From the IMG/VR virus record IMGVR_UViG_3300009506_000019, positions 102,062-166,061 of that record: 64,000 nt of DNA. One strand, 5' to 3'. The translations under genes and the position numbers were made by a program. The DNA is from a virus. Below, piece after piece: positions 43,341-52,540 of this stretch (position 1 is its first letter; every line of letters starts with the position of its first letter). The notes under the pieces were generated by a model. The model made no database searches. It saw only the letters and a program-made list of their open reading frames with translations, and was not told the DNA's origin.

Positions 43341-43373
43341 AGCCCTTACCGGACAATATTCCGATGTAAGGCT
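43341..43373 (-). promoter_or_regulatory. Shine-Dalgarno-sequestering hairpin upstream of the 43-aa gene
   Basis: On the minus strand AGCCTTAC pairs with GTAAGGGCT (one bulge) outside an inner CGGA/TCCG stem with a 6-nt AU-rich loop. The 3' arm contains the GUAAGGGC that serves as ribosome binding site for ATG 43335. Folding would hide it, suggesting temperature- or protein-controlled translation of the small gene and the coupled protease. Confidence 0.5.
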
Positions 43374-43406
43374 TTGCTAGTAATATTTAAGGTTTGTCAG
43401 AAGAAA

Positions 43407-43420
43407 TGTACGAACGTACA
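43407..43420 (-). promoter_or_regulatory. Palindrome TGTACGAACGTACA (operator-like)
   Basis: A perfect 14-bp inverted repeat with a central AA/TT, lying 6 bases past the preceding stop and about 70 bases upstream of the 43-aa gene, in the only AT-rich gap of this cluster. It could be a regulator site or the stem of a small terminator; no U-tract follows it. Confidence 0.35.
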
Positions 43421-43425
43421 ATTTA

Positions 43426-43980
43426 CTATCGAGGATCTACTATTGCGTCTACTTCGGCCTTTGAAGTAGCATTTCTTACCTGATCCTTTAAAGCTGTGCC
43501 GCTATCCACATGACCTTTATATGTTCCAACAGCAGTCATATAAAATAAATGTAAGTCATTTAAATCGGTAATATCATAATAGTCATTATCATCTTTAGTG
43601 TTCCATCTTACAGGATACGTAAGCATCGGATCGTCACGTACTTGGTGAATACCCATCATTTTTGCTTGTGCATGTTGACTAAGGCTGAATATCTTATTAG
43701 CATACTGGAAGCCGTTCTCGATAAGCTCATATGTCCGTGCATCAATGATCTTAAATTTCTGTTCCTTATGCGCTTCCAAGCTATCCGGACCAACGTGTGC
43801 GGCCACAATAGTATCAATGGTAGGCTTATCGTCTTTGTCCACGATGACAGTGCAGGTTTGATTATTGTCAGAACATCCAGCGCTAAGAACAATAAAATCG
43901 GCAGCTTTCAATTCTTCTGTGAACTTCACAATATCGACGCCACCATTGAAGGTGCCAACATCATAAGTGAATTCTGGCAT
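43426..43980 (-). CDS. Fibre-associated protein with DUF4376-like C-terminus
   Basis: A 184-residue protein. The C-terminal ~80 residues ('I-D-A-R-T-Y-E-L-I-E-N-G-F-x-Y', then 'F-S-L-S-Q-H-A-Q-A-K', 'D-L-N-D-L-H-L-F-Y', 'G-T-A-L-K-D-Q-V-R-N-A-T') resemble the DUF4376 region found in phage tail-fibre tips and chaperones. It starts in the stop codon of the His-repeat fibre (TAATG), so the two are probably co-assembled. The N-terminal half is of unknown fold. Confidence 0.6.
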   Translation of the reverse strand: MPEFTYDVGTFNGGVDIVKFTEELKAADFIVLSAGCSDNNQTCTVIVDKDDKPTIDTIVAAHVGPDSLEAHKEQKFKIIDARTYELIENGFQYANKIFSLSQHAQAKMMGIHQVRDDPMLTYPVRWNTKDDNDYYDITDLNDLHLFYMTAVGTYKGHVDSGTALKDQVRNATSKAEVDAIVDPR

Positions 43981-45911
43981 TATCCTACCCTCGTAAGATT
44001 AAGGGTTCTTTGGGTAGCAGACCCTGTACCACCAGTTACGCGCCAACGAATTTCAATAGCTTGACCATCAGCAACGGTGACACGACAATTAGTGCTTGTT
44101 GGAATATATACATCAAGATTAATTCTGTTGAAGAATCTTTCAGTATGAGCTACTTGTACCCCAGCAACATAAACAGACAAGTACGTTGTGGTACCATTTG
44201 TATTGTTTTCTAACGTGGTGCTGAACTCTACTTCATATTCACCAGCACCAGGTGTGATACTCATACCAGCCATAAGAGTATCAGTCGTTGATGTAGTTGT
44301 GGTAGTGGCTGTAGCTGATGCCTCATTACCAGGAACATTCACTTCATGGGAGTGATCAGAACGAGCCAGAGTCGTTGCCGTACCTTCGGCATTTACTGTG
44401 TTTGTACCAACGGTAGATGCTACCGCAGTTGAGATGTCGTGTTTGTGATCCTCTCGAGCTGGTGTTGTTGATGTGCCAGCAGCTGCAGCTGCCTTTGTTA
44501 CATTAACGGGAGCAGCTGGTGTACCCATCGCATGAATATGATCTGATCTTGCAAGGGTAGTGGCCGTACCCTCGGCTGCTACTGCAGCTATCTGAGTGGT
44601 CCCTGGAGTACCAGTAGATACATCATGCTTGTGATCGGATCTAGAAAATGTTGTTGCTGTACCAGGAGCATTGGCTGCTTTGGTTACATTTACTGGTGTA
44701 GCAACTGGTACACCATGTACGTGATCTGATCTAGCCATGCCAGCGGCTGTGCCCTCAGCAGCAGTCGCACCAGCACTCAAATCAAGCGGTGTGCCTTTGG
44801 TGATTGCATGAGTATGATCAGAACGAGCGAGAGAAGCGGCTGTTCCTTCTTGATTAGTCGTATTAGCAGATAATGTTGATGCAACTGCTGTGGTTACATC
44901 ATGCTTGTGATCGGAACGAGCAAGAGAGGTGGCTATACCTTCAGAATTTGCTGATTTAGTAACATTTACAGGAACAGCGGTATCAACATCATGTTTGTGG
45001 TCTGCTCTTGCTGGTGTCGTCGATGTTCCAGCAGAAGCTGGACTCTTATTTACATTTAACGGAGCCCCAGGTGTTGGAAGGGCAAATTCATGCCTGTGAT
45101 CAGAACGAGCAAGAGAGGTAGATGTCCCCTCAGCAGCGGTATCGCCTATTGATATGGCACCAGGTATACCAGTATCTACATCATGCTTGTGATCACCACG
45201 AGATGCCTGTGCGAATGTTCCAGCAGATGCTACACTTTTATTAACATTCAAAGGTGGATCATCTTCAAATGGTCCAACCACATTGGTGCCGACTAAATTA
45301 GTGCCAGCACGTATTAACACCTGTCCATCGTTCACGGAACCAATAGGTAGTCTTTGTCCCCCACTTTCATGAACGGCAACAACATTTGGATTTGGATATG
45401 TGCCCCCAAGATCTCCACCAGCAGCTCCAGTAGGAACACGAGCATTTGTATTTCTTGGATCAGCATTGGTTACATATCGATTGGTGTCAGATGGTACACC
45501 ACTGGTACCAGCCAATGCATCTTTTTGATCTGGTGATGGAACACTTGATGTAGCAGCGCCGCTATCCTTGATGATGAGACCACTAGGTCCATCAAATGCT
45601 GCCAGGTTATCTGCCGTGGCACCACCACCAGGACCAATAACACTGCCAGCTCCAGGAGCGATAGATGTTCCACGATATCGAATCTTGCCCTCTGCCTGAT
45701 CCAAGGTGTAATCACCTGGCAGAGAACCAACTAAACTAACAAATTCTTCATCAATGACTTTGCTATTAACAAGATCCTGAATCTCTTCACGATATATGTC
45801 GTATTGTTCTGGTGTGATGTCTACTGTCACATCACCATTGATGCCCAGACGTGGAAGTGGACCAGGAAGAGAAACTGGAGCGGCTTGTAGATTTCTATAT
45901 CTTACCTTCAT
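43980..45911 (-). CDS. His-repeat fibre protein (ten D-H-x-H repeats)
   Basis: A 643-residue protein from ATG 45911 (AGGAGAG site; ATGA overlap with the portal stop). The N-terminal ~60 residues (M-K-V-R-Y-R-N-L) match the docking-type N-termini of other proteins here. After a Gly-rich linker and a G-G-D-L-G-G-T-Y-P-N-P motif come ten ~31-residue repeats with consensus 'A-x-x-G-T-x-T-x-x-A-R-S-D-H-x-H'. Paired His residues could bind metal along a trimeric rod. A ~95-residue C-terminal beta domain follows. Its place inside the head module suggests a head or portal-vertex fibre. Confidence 0.75.
   Translation of the reverse strand: MKVRYRNLQAAPVSLPGPLPRLGINGDVTVDITPEQYDIYREEIQDLVNSKVIDEEFVSLVGSLPGDYTLDQAEGKIRYRGTSIAPGAGSVIGPGGGATADNLAAFDGPSGLIIKDSGAATSSVPSPDQKDALAGTSGVPSDTNRYVTNADPRNTNARVPTGAAGGDLGGTYPNPNVVAVHESGGQRLPIGSVNDGQVLIRAGTNLVGTNVVGPFEDDPPLNVNKSVASAGTFAQASRGDHKHDVDTGIPGAISIGDTAAEGTSTSLARSDHRHEFALPTPGAPLNVNKSPASAGTSTTPARADHKHDVDTAVPVNVTKSANSEGIATSLARSDHKHDVTTAVASTLSANTTNQEGTAASLARSDHTHAITKGTPLDLSAGATAAEGTAAGMARSDHVHGVPVATPVNVTKAANAPGTATTFSRSDHKHDVSTGTPGTTQIAAVAAEGTATTLARSDHIHAMGTPAAPVNVTKAAAAAGTSTTPAREDHKHDISTAVASTVGTNTVNAEGTATTLARSDHSHEVNVPGNEASATATTTTTSTTDTLMAGMSITPGAGEYEVEFSTTLENNTNGTTTYLSVYVAGVQVAHTERFFNRINLDVYIPTSTNCRVTVADGQAIEIRWRVTGGTGSATQRTLNLTRVG
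44320..45250 (-). repeat. Ten tandem ~93-bp repeats coding for D-H-x-H units
   Basis: Divergent tandem units, each coding for a ~28-32-residue D-H-x-H block. Related units are separated by others (for example K-A-A-A-A-A-G-T-S and K-A-A-N-A-P-G-T-A), suggesting unequal exchange during expansion. Coding, not CRISPR: no constant spacers. Confidence 0.8.
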
Positions 45912-48259
45912 GACTGCTCTCCTGGCATTATACCACTGACATCGCCGCTCCAAGCTCTGTCATCATTACCATGTCCAACGACGAGTGATCTTGGGTCGCC
46001 AGTCCTTACCACCTCTGGCTCTTGACCATCCAACATATGGGATAATCTATCCATTGCTTCTTCATCATTGATGGACCCCATACCATCGCTGAGATTGTTT
46101 TCTACCTCCTTCAATCTCACTATCTCACCACTCGCCATGTCTCTGAGAATTCCCTCAGAGTCCAAGATTTTACGTAATTGTCTTGCATCAGCTGATGGAT
46201 AGCCTTCTGCTTCCAAATGCTCTTCAATAATCTCGAGGAGCTGCCAAGGATCTCCAGAATTTACTGCCCTTCTGAATTCTGGGCCATCCATATCTGCCCA
46301 AAGCGGAGAATCAGTGTGTCCTTCTCTAATGAGGTTGCAAAGCTCGGTAATTTCAGAGGCACCCCAATTTCCGAATCGTCCTTTGTGATCCCACAACACG
46401 GAACCTGTATCTTTTGTGGCTGGATCTCTCTTCCCAGATGGTCCAGTGCCACCACCGTCGCCTTCTTTATCTGCAGCAGCTGCACCACCACCCATAGGAG
46501 CATTGGGTGTTGTACCACCACCGCCAGGAGTAGGAAGCCCACCTGGAGGCGCACCACCAGGAGCACCAGTAGGCTTAGGCCCACCCGGCATTGGCGGTAA
46601 TTTTCCGCCACCAGCTGGAGCACCTGGGCCACCAGCCAGCTGGTCTGGTGAAATATACTGATTGAGTTCCTGCTCGTAATGTTGCTCTTCCTTGATCTTG
46701 TTGACTTCTTCTTCGAATTTTCTCCCAACAGCCGCATACTTTGTCGTCTTGGAGAAACGAATTCCCATCTGCTCCAAGGTACTCATAGCTGTAACAAGCT
46801 CGCTGTCGATATTGTGATCGAGCCGTTTTTCCCATTCCAGCTTCGGAACAATCCATCGATTTTCCAGCTCTAATTCCCGATTGGAACGTTTTACACGATA
46901 ACGGAAATTGAGTTCTTTCTTGTCCCGTTTGATCCAACCATTGATCTTGGCAATTGGCAGAAAGAATTTTGGTATCAACCATGTGTTCACAAAGAAATTG
47001 CGGATTGACTTCATTCTTTGCAAGAACACAGACAATCCGGTGATAGACGACGCGTATGTTACTTCACCATGAAGGAAGCTTTTGCTGATGCCCATTGCGA
47101 TGAGCTTGATGCGCTCAATCACTTCATGATGTTGGCTGATATTCATAATACGATCGGTAGTACCGACCATTTCGAATTGAATACCATAGTGATAGACGAG
47201 CCATGCGTTGACGTCCAACTCAGCTTGAGCCAATAATTGCAAAAGCCGTTTTTCGTGCTCTTGAGAGGGAATCCAACCAGTCTGTGGATTACCAAGTTTG
47301 GCAACCTTAATAGGACCCGCATGGCGTCGAGCTGTTGCAATACTTGCATTGTAAATCGCGTCTTCATACATCAAAATCCGCCACATGCGACTAATAATGG
47401 ATGTTCCACGCGTGTCATATGGATGCATACGACGTGGAATAAAGGTCATGTTGATTGGACTGAGTGGAATATTTTGACGAGCAATGAGTCTTGAAATCAA
47501 CTCTGGCGGCATCTGCTCGCGCACCTGACGCAACAAATGATTACTCGAAGTCAGAACAGCACGCAATCTATCGTCAGGAATGAATTCAACGATAGGCTCC
47601 ATCTTGATGAATGGAGCGTCAATAACTTCTAGCTGATCTGGATTATGAAGAGCAATATATGTCCAGATTCCCTTCACATCATCAAAGAAACAATGGGGTA
47701 CACACTCACCGATAACCATGAATTCTTTGACCATGTACTCAAGAATTCTGAGTACCTGTGTCTCACGACACATGGTTTCGAAGGCTTCTTTGATTTCGCC
47801 AGTTACGCCTTCACCAGATAACTGAAAATCCGACCATGGCATGGTCGAATACATATCGAGACAGTTACCGATGACTGGATCAAGCTTATAGAAAAGCCGC
47901 CAATAACGATTAGCAAGAATACGATGAACCGGATACTGCTGACGATCTGGAGACTCGAATTCTGGTTGATAAGGACGCTGCGGCGTAATCATCGTGCCGC
48001 CACCGCCACCACGAAATCCAGGGAACGTCACACCAGTAGGGCAATTGGCTTGTTTTTGCATTGGGGACAACTCTGCCCCCTCTGGCAACAATCCAGCAAA
48101 GAATTGCCTTGAAGCTGTTCCATGCGTGCCTGACATACCAGGAACAAATTGCTCAAACCGATCACGAAGTTGTTCTATGGTATTCGGTGTAAGCCCATGA
48201 GGCATTTCTTGGGCGGCTTGTTTTCTGGCATCGCCATATGTACTTCCTTTGATTATCAT
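45908..48259 (-). CDS. Portal protein
   Basis: A 783-residue protein: head-portal character with 'Y-R-L/W-F-Y-K-L-D-P-V-I-G-N-C-L-D-M-Y' early, 'C-F-F-D-D-V-K-G-I-W-T-Y' and 'L-H-N-P-D-Q-L', a crown-like 'I-I-S-R-M-W-R-I-L-M-Y-E-D-A-I' and 'L-A-Q-A-E-L-D-V-N-A-W'. A Gly/Pro-rich linker (~560-640) precedes an acidic C-terminus. The arrangement terminase, fusion protein, portal and then head genes is standard, and the C-terminal extension is longer than usual. Forms the dodecameric DNA gate at one vertex. Confidence 0.85.
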   Translation of the reverse strand: MIIKGSTYGDARKQAAQEMPHGLTPNTIEQLRDRFEQFVPGMSGTHGTASRQFFAGLLPEGAELSPMQKQANCPTGVTFPGFRGGGGGTMITPQRPYQPEFESPDRQQYPVHRILANRYWRLFYKLDPVIGNCLDMYSTMPWSDFQLSGEGVTGEIKEAFETMCRETQVLRILEYMVKEFMVIGECVPHCFFDDVKGIWTYIALHNPDQLEVIDAPFIKMEPIVEFIPDDRLRAVLTSSNHLLRQVREQMPPELISRLIARQNIPLSPINMTFIPRRMHPYDTRGTSIISRMWRILMYEDAIYNASIATARRHAGPIKVAKLGNPQTGWIPSQEHEKRLLQLLAQAELDVNAWLVYHYGIQFEMVGTTDRIMNISQHHEVIERIKLIAMGISKSFLHGEVTYASSITGLSVFLQRMKSIRNFFVNTWLIPKFFLPIAKINGWIKRDKKELNFRYRVKRSNRELELENRWIVPKLEWEKRLDHNIDSELVTAMSTLEQMGIRFSKTTKYAAVGRKFEEEVNKIKEEQHYEQELNQYISPDQLAGGPGAPAGGGKLPPMPGGPKPTGAPGGAPPGGLPTPGGGGTTPNAPMGGGAAAADKEGDGGGTGPSGKRDPATKDTGSVLWDHKGRFGNWGASEITELCNLIREGHTDSPLWADMDGPEFRRAVNSGDPWQLLEIIEEHLEAEGYPSADARQLRKILDSEGILRDMASGEIVRLKEVENNLSDGMGSINDEEAMDRLSHMLDGQEPEVVRTGDPRSLVVGHGNDDRAWSGDVSGIMPGEQS

Positions 48260-48281
48260 CTCAAGTCCGCCTTTTATTTAG

Positions 48282-50075
48282 TCAATCACAACGATCTTTT
48301 TCGTTCAATGCATTTCGGTATGTGGCTTCTTCCTTTTCTTCTGGTCTGGGAATATCTCTGTTTTCTCGATCTTCTGTGCCATCTGTGTACTCGTTTTCAA
48401 AAATGTCATCTTCAGGAAACCACGTCTTGGTAGCTACCTTATAGGAGATAGCTTTGATGGTTTCATCACCTAAAGTTTCTTCAACTTCTTCTGGGTTGTA
48501 ATCTGGATAACCAAGCTCCGGTCGTCTTCCAAGAAGCTGTTCAATTTGTTCTTTGAGTTTTTTGTCTCTCAACATTGCTCGAACAAGTTGATCTATCATA
48601 TCAACGTATTCTGCATTTGGCTCCACATGTTGTAGAATAAGCTTTGCAAGTGGTGTGATATTCGCCTTTTCGATGGCTTCCATCGCAATTTCTGAATATC
48701 CAGCTACTTTCAAGATCATAGCCTTCTTTTCTTCAGAAGGCGTCTGATCTTCTTGTCCGCGTCGATCTTCTGGTTCACCATACAATGCATTGCGAAGTCG
48801 TTCTACGGGCACCTCACGAATATCGCCAAGCATATAGCTAGGCATATGCTTAAGATAAATATCGGCAGCTTCTCCCGCAGACTCAACTCCGAGGACGATT
48901 TTGTCCTCGTCGTACTCCCCTTCTTCGGTGAGCTGCTCAATAATGAATGCCACAGGCGAAGCACTTTCTCTATCAGCCAAGTAGATGTCGAGTTCTTCGC
49001 CATCGTTACCCTCCACTCCTCGGGCATAACCGTAGTCGGCCTTCATGTGGGTAACGTATGTATCAGCTCCTTCATACGAACGGATGGAGCCATTAGGCCA
49101 CTCGACATCGATGTCGATACCTTGGAAGTTTACGGTGTCCTTTACTGGATCATTTGCCTTTTTCTCGAGTTTGTCACGTACGGTGTCGAGTACAGCATCC
49201 CAATCGTCATCGAACACGATATTACGATCATCGATGTACATGTGGGCTGGTGGTTTCTTCCCAACATACACGTCTGTGAATGGGATGTCATTTTCTACAA
49301 GAATGTTCTCTATGTCAAAGAGAAGAGAATCCTCTTGTTCTTTGGTTTTGGCAAAATACATCCTAGCTGTATACACAGATACTCGTGCACCGCCATCAAT
49401 CATCTCATACATAGCTTCGCGAACACCAGGTTTTGGTGCTCCGAATAGATTCTTACCATCTTCCTCGTACACATCGCCTGGTGGAGTGTCGAGAATGGTA
49501 CCATCCAGATCTACAGCTATCCAGATTTGTTTCGGTCCTTTATTGGGATCGATTTCTTCTTCCGCAACCCTGGAACTATGTAGAACGATGTCGTATTTCT
49601 CTCCGGCATCTTCGTATCTTGGGTTGAGCGGCCCGGTTCCTTGGGCGTATGGCTCGTAGGTTGGCTGCTCAAGTGGGTCAACATCATCATCATTTTGATT
49701 TTCGCCTAACTTCAGATCGGCGTCTTCGAAACTGTTCTCATCAGAGTAAGACTCGTCCCATCGGCCGTGCTGAGTGTCTTTTTGCTGTACTTTACCTTTT
49801 TCTCTTTCGGTTGTTAATTGTGTAAGTTCCTCCCCAATCTCAGCTTGTCTTGGCCTTTTGAATTGATCGAACTCTGGACCAGTATTGGTTTCGTCTTGAA
49901 TTTCTCCAGCAGGAAATTCTCTGGTATAATGTTCTTGAACACCCTCCTGCCCGCCGACATCACCTTCAGTTTCTTTGTCTACTACATTAACAGCAGCAAG
50001 CTTGTCAAGACTGCGACGAAGTTCACAAAGTTCCAATCGATTTGGATACAGTCTCTTCAGTTTACCTGCTACCAT
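48282..50075 (-). CDS. HAD phosphatase / pyrophosphatase-like fusion protein
   Basis: A 597-residue protein. Residues ~1-180 are acidic and low-complexity. Residues ~183-305 form a HAD-like domain: motif I 'D-L-D-G-T' (189-193), motif II Thr236 in 'V-Y-T-A-R', Lys273 and motif IV D282-D283. Residues ~315-431 match the phage inorganic-pyrophosphatase-like (InPase) domain: 'A-D-Y-G-Y-A-R-G', 'G-E-E-L-D-I-Y-L', 'Y-D-E-D-K-I-V-L-G'. The remainder is charged and helical. Such domains occur as parts of phage polyvalent or structural proteins. It overlaps terL by 7 bases, so it probably acts in or with the packaging complex or is packaged in the virion. Confidence 0.75.
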   Translation of the reverse strand: MVAGKLKRLYPNRLELCELRRSLDKLAAVNVVDKETEGDVGGQEGVQEHYTREFPAGEIQDETNTGPEFDQFKRPRQAEIGEELTQLTTEREKGKVQQKDTQHGRWDESYSDENSFEDADLKLGENQNDDDVDPLEQPTYEPYAQGTGPLNPRYEDAGEKYDIVLHSSRVAEEEIDPNKGPKQIWIAVDLDGTILDTPPGDVYEEDGKNLFGAPKPGVREAMYEMIDGGARVSVYTARMYFAKTKEQEDSLLFDIENILVENDIPFTDVYVGKKPPAHMYIDDRNIVFDDDWDAVLDTVRDKLEKKANDPVKDTVNFQGIDIDVEWPNGSIRSYEGADTYVTHMKADYGYARGVEGNDGEELDIYLADRESASPVAFIIEQLTEEGEYDEDKIVLGVESAGEAADIYLKHMPSYMLGDIREVPVERLRNALYGEPEDRRGQEDQTPSEEKKAMILKVAGYSEIAMEAIEKANITPLAKLILQHVEPNAEYVDMIDQLVRAMLRDKKLKEQIEQLLGRRPELGYPDYNPEEVEETLGDETIKAISYKVATKTWFPEDDIFENEYTDGTEDRENRDIPRPEEKEEATYRNALNEKDRCD

Positions 50076-52102
50076 CTTCTCATGCCCCCTATACCAGCTT
50101 TAGTAGGGCTGAATAATCTACCCATCTGTCCCATTTGAAATTGCTGGCCACCAATTTCTTCACGCTTCAGACGAGCTTCGCGAGATCGCAATTTAGCACC
50201 AGTAGGCATGATTTGGGAATCCTGACACAAATGGTGAAGATGTACTAATACGACCGCAACGTCGTCAGAATTCCAGCCTCTGCGCTTACCTTTTTGTGGG
50301 TTGTATACTTTTTTGTCGTCAATAGAACGCTCAAGACGTTCCAACTCATAGATACCAACGGCAGCAGGCGATTTGAATGGTGGATCAAGCTCGTCATCTT
50401 CTTGTTCTTTCGGAAGAAGACGAACTCTACCCATCATGCTGTCTGCTACAAAGTTTACAAAATGTTCCGGCTTGATAGACTTCTGTTCAGCCATCACGCC
50501 CGTGTTGCGAATTTGCTGAATAAGTGTAACACTGTTCCAACGGTCAAACTCTACCTTTGCGATCTTTTGACGCTGTTTTTGAGTTTTTATGATATCTACA
50601 CATGCATCAAACCATACTTCCATATCCTCGCTTGGAAGAATACGCATCACCCAATCTACTACGGTGATGTATTCCATTGACAAGTCTTCTAGCTGCTTAA
50701 TCTCAAGATGACCACACGCTCCAGCAAAAGAGTCAAAATTTTGCCCAGCATCAAATACTACAAATCGTGATGCGTCCCTACGTAGGGCACAGTCTGTCAT
50801 CATGGCCTTATGATATCTTTGACCAGTCTTATCAATAAAGGGCATTACCTCTATAACGGCTGTAGGAGCAAGCTCTATATCAATCACTCGCTCTTCAAAT
50901 TTTTCAGGATCAGTGACCAATGGATTTGCAGCTAGAGGAGGCCGTGCGCCAAAATCACGTTCCGTGCCCACAGGATCTTTTTCATACGCCTCGTCGTAAT
51001 ATTCACGCTTCTCTTCAGGATTGAATTCCCAAGTAGCGTAATGAAATGAATACATCTTTTTGATGTTGGTGGACTTATATAAAAGGTCCATACCTTTATC
51101 TTCTACCGAAATTGGAGAAGAGATAGAGGCAATCAAACCTAACCAATTAACGAGCCCATGGTTGTTCACAGCAGATCGTACAGTACGAAGAGAGTTCTCC
51201 ATAACGCGGTAAGCTTCATCAGCACCAAGAGAAGATTCTGTCTGTTTGAAACGACAAAGCTCATCTACGAATGACGCAATACGAGTACGACCGGCGAGAC
51301 CACCAGAGTTAGAGTTCTTTGAATTGAACTTTACATACATATGACCATTTTCAATTTCACGAATGGTCTCTTTATATACCCACTTCTCCATCCCCTCTGG
51401 AGTATCTTGATTTCGTTGTTCTCGTTTCACCCATTTGACATACCTTCTAAACCAGGGTGATTCAATACGAAAGCTCTTATAATAAGCCCAAATCGTATCG
51501 TTTGACTGTACTTCCGTGGACGCAATAAAAGTTACTTCGAATGGCTGCTTCGGCAAAACACCAAAATAATTAGCAAGTTTACATCCTGGTTGATTCAACG
51601 CGATATTAATAAGGCGATGTTCTACGTACGCTCCAATCATGCCAACAGTCGCGGTCTTTCCTGACCGCATGCCAACAATACCATGCAACTGATTGTAGCG
51701 TGCTAGCAAACCATCTTGTAAAAATTCTGTTCTGGTTGTTCCACACTTTGGGCAAATATCATCATTGTACTTTGGCGACCATACAAGAAGATTTTCTGAT
51801 TCTAGATATTCTCTGCCTTTATCCCAACAGTCGATAGCATCTGGACTTATTGGGTTACAGATCGGACAGCGATACTGAAACAAATCCCTCAGCACCTGAT
51901 ACTGCCGCTTGTGTTTGAAAACAGACGGAATATTCAGGTACTGAGGGGAGTGAACAAATTCAATAATGTTTGGGGCAGGAATAGCCAGATAATCTTTTTC
52001 GGGGTCGTGTTTCTCCTGCTGTTGATCAATAAGTACAGAAGATACTATGGCCCCTATAGAAGATTTGATGTCCGCTGATCCGCCTCCGTCAAACACACTC
52101 AA
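50069..52102 (-). CDS. terL: Terminase large subunit with zinc ribbon
   Basis: A 677-residue protein. Walker A 'G-M-R-S-G-K-T' at 144-150, Walker B-like 'I-A-S-F-V-D-E' ending at D280-E281, and an RNase-H-like nuclease domain with 'V-V-F-D-A-G' (D451), 'V-E-F-D-R-W-N-S' (D520) and 'W-N-S-D-D-V-A' (D613/D614). A CPIC...CPKC zinc ribbon (C79, C82, C117, C120) lies before the ATPase, as in some large-phage terminases. ATGA overlap with the preceding gene. Packages concatemeric DNA through the portal encoded two genes on. Confidence 0.9.
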   Translation of the reverse strand: MSVFDGGGSADIKSSIGAIVSSVLIDQQQEKHDPEKDYLAIPAPNIIEFVHSPQYLNIPSVFKHKRQYQVLRDLFQYRCPICNPISPDAIDCWDKGREYLESENLLVWSPKYNDDICPKCGTTRTEFLQDGLLARYNQLHGIVGMRSGKTATVGMIGAYVEHRLINIALNQPGCKLANYFGVLPKQPFEVTFIASTEVQSNDTIWAYYKSFRIESPWFRRYVKWVKREQRNQDTPEGMEKWVYKETIREIENGHMYVKFNSKNSNSGGLAGRTRIASFVDELCRFKQTESSLGADEAYRVMENSLRTVRSAVNNHGLVNWLGLIASISSPISVEDKGMDLLYKSTNIKKMYSFHYATWEFNPEEKREYYDEAYEKDPVGTERDFGARPPLAANPLVTDPEKFEERVIDIELAPTAVIEVMPFIDKTGQRYHKAMMTDCALRRDASRFVVFDAGQNFDSFAGACGHLEIKQLEDLSMEYITVVDWVMRILPSEDMEVWFDACVDIIKTQKQRQKIAKVEFDRWNSVTLIQQIRNTGVMAEQKSIKPEHFVNFVADSMMGRVRLLPKEQEDDELDPPFKSPAAVGIYELERLERSIDDKKVYNPQKGKRRGWNSDDVAVVLVHLHHLCQDSQIMPTGAKLRSREARLKREEIGGQQFQMGQMGRLFSPTKAGIGGMRRW

Positions 52103-52488
52103 CCTTGTACTGCCCTTGCTACTCCAGGTGCCATTGCGTTCGCCAACCCAGGAGGCACCGAAGAAGCTGCAGAAATGCCAGAACGAGCGGCTCTGATTTG
52201 AGTCCAGAACTTCTCGTGCGTGTTCACCAATTGAGGATCGACAACCCTATGTCTGCCAATCCATTGAAACTCCCATGTGTCTATGGTAAACGTGTGCATG
52301 ATTGGAGCAAGATTCAGCATGATTTGTTGTTGCTCTTGGGTTTGAGTGGGCAGCACACGCTCTTGAATGGTCAATACCTTTTTCAATACGACAGTGCGAT
52401 TTTCGACTGACTCCTCTTGTACAATACCAAGATAGAAGCGTCCACCTCTGTCCTGGTACATGTACAAATCCTTCTTCTCCTCTGACAT
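52099..52488 (-). CDS. Small beta-rich protein upstream of the terminase
   Basis: A 129-residue protein preceded by TAGGAGAG. A beta-rich N-terminus ('M-Y-Q-D-R-G-G-R-F-Y-L-G-I-V-Q-E') is followed by a helical, Ala/Gly-rich tail ('S-G-I-S-A-A-S-S-V-P-P-G-L-A-N'). Coupled to terL by a 4-base overlap. It could be a packaging accessory or small terminase; the family is not recognised. Confidence 0.55.
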   Translation of the reverse strand: MSEEKKDLYMYQDRGGRFYLGIVQEESVENRTVVLKKVLTIQERVLPTQTQEQQQIMLNLAPIMHTFTIDTWEFQWIGRHRVVDPQLVNTHEKFWTQIRAARSGISAASSVPPGLANAMAPGVARAVQG

Positions 52489-52502
52489 TTTTCTCTCCTA
52501 TA

Positions 52503-52533
52503 CCCGCGAAATGCGGGACTCCCCAAATGGGGG
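52503..52533 (-). other. Tandem hairpins between two packaging genes
   Basis: Two perfect small hairpins on the minus strand, CCCC-ATTT-GGGG (~52521-52532) and CCCGC-ATTTC-GCGGG (52503-52517), lie between the stop at 52541 and the ribosome site of the 129-aa gene. No U-run follows. They may insulate or stabilise the downstream message. Confidence 0.35.
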
Positions 52534-52540
52534 TAAGTTA

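Noticed and set aside
44320-45250. CRISPR array
   Set aside because: The repeats are in frame, diverged and contiguous, coding for D-H-x-H units, without constant repeats and unique spacers.
52503-52533. Terminator before the 129-aa gene
   Set aside because: Two hairpins are present but no U-tract follows and the next gene is packed close; listed only as hairpins.
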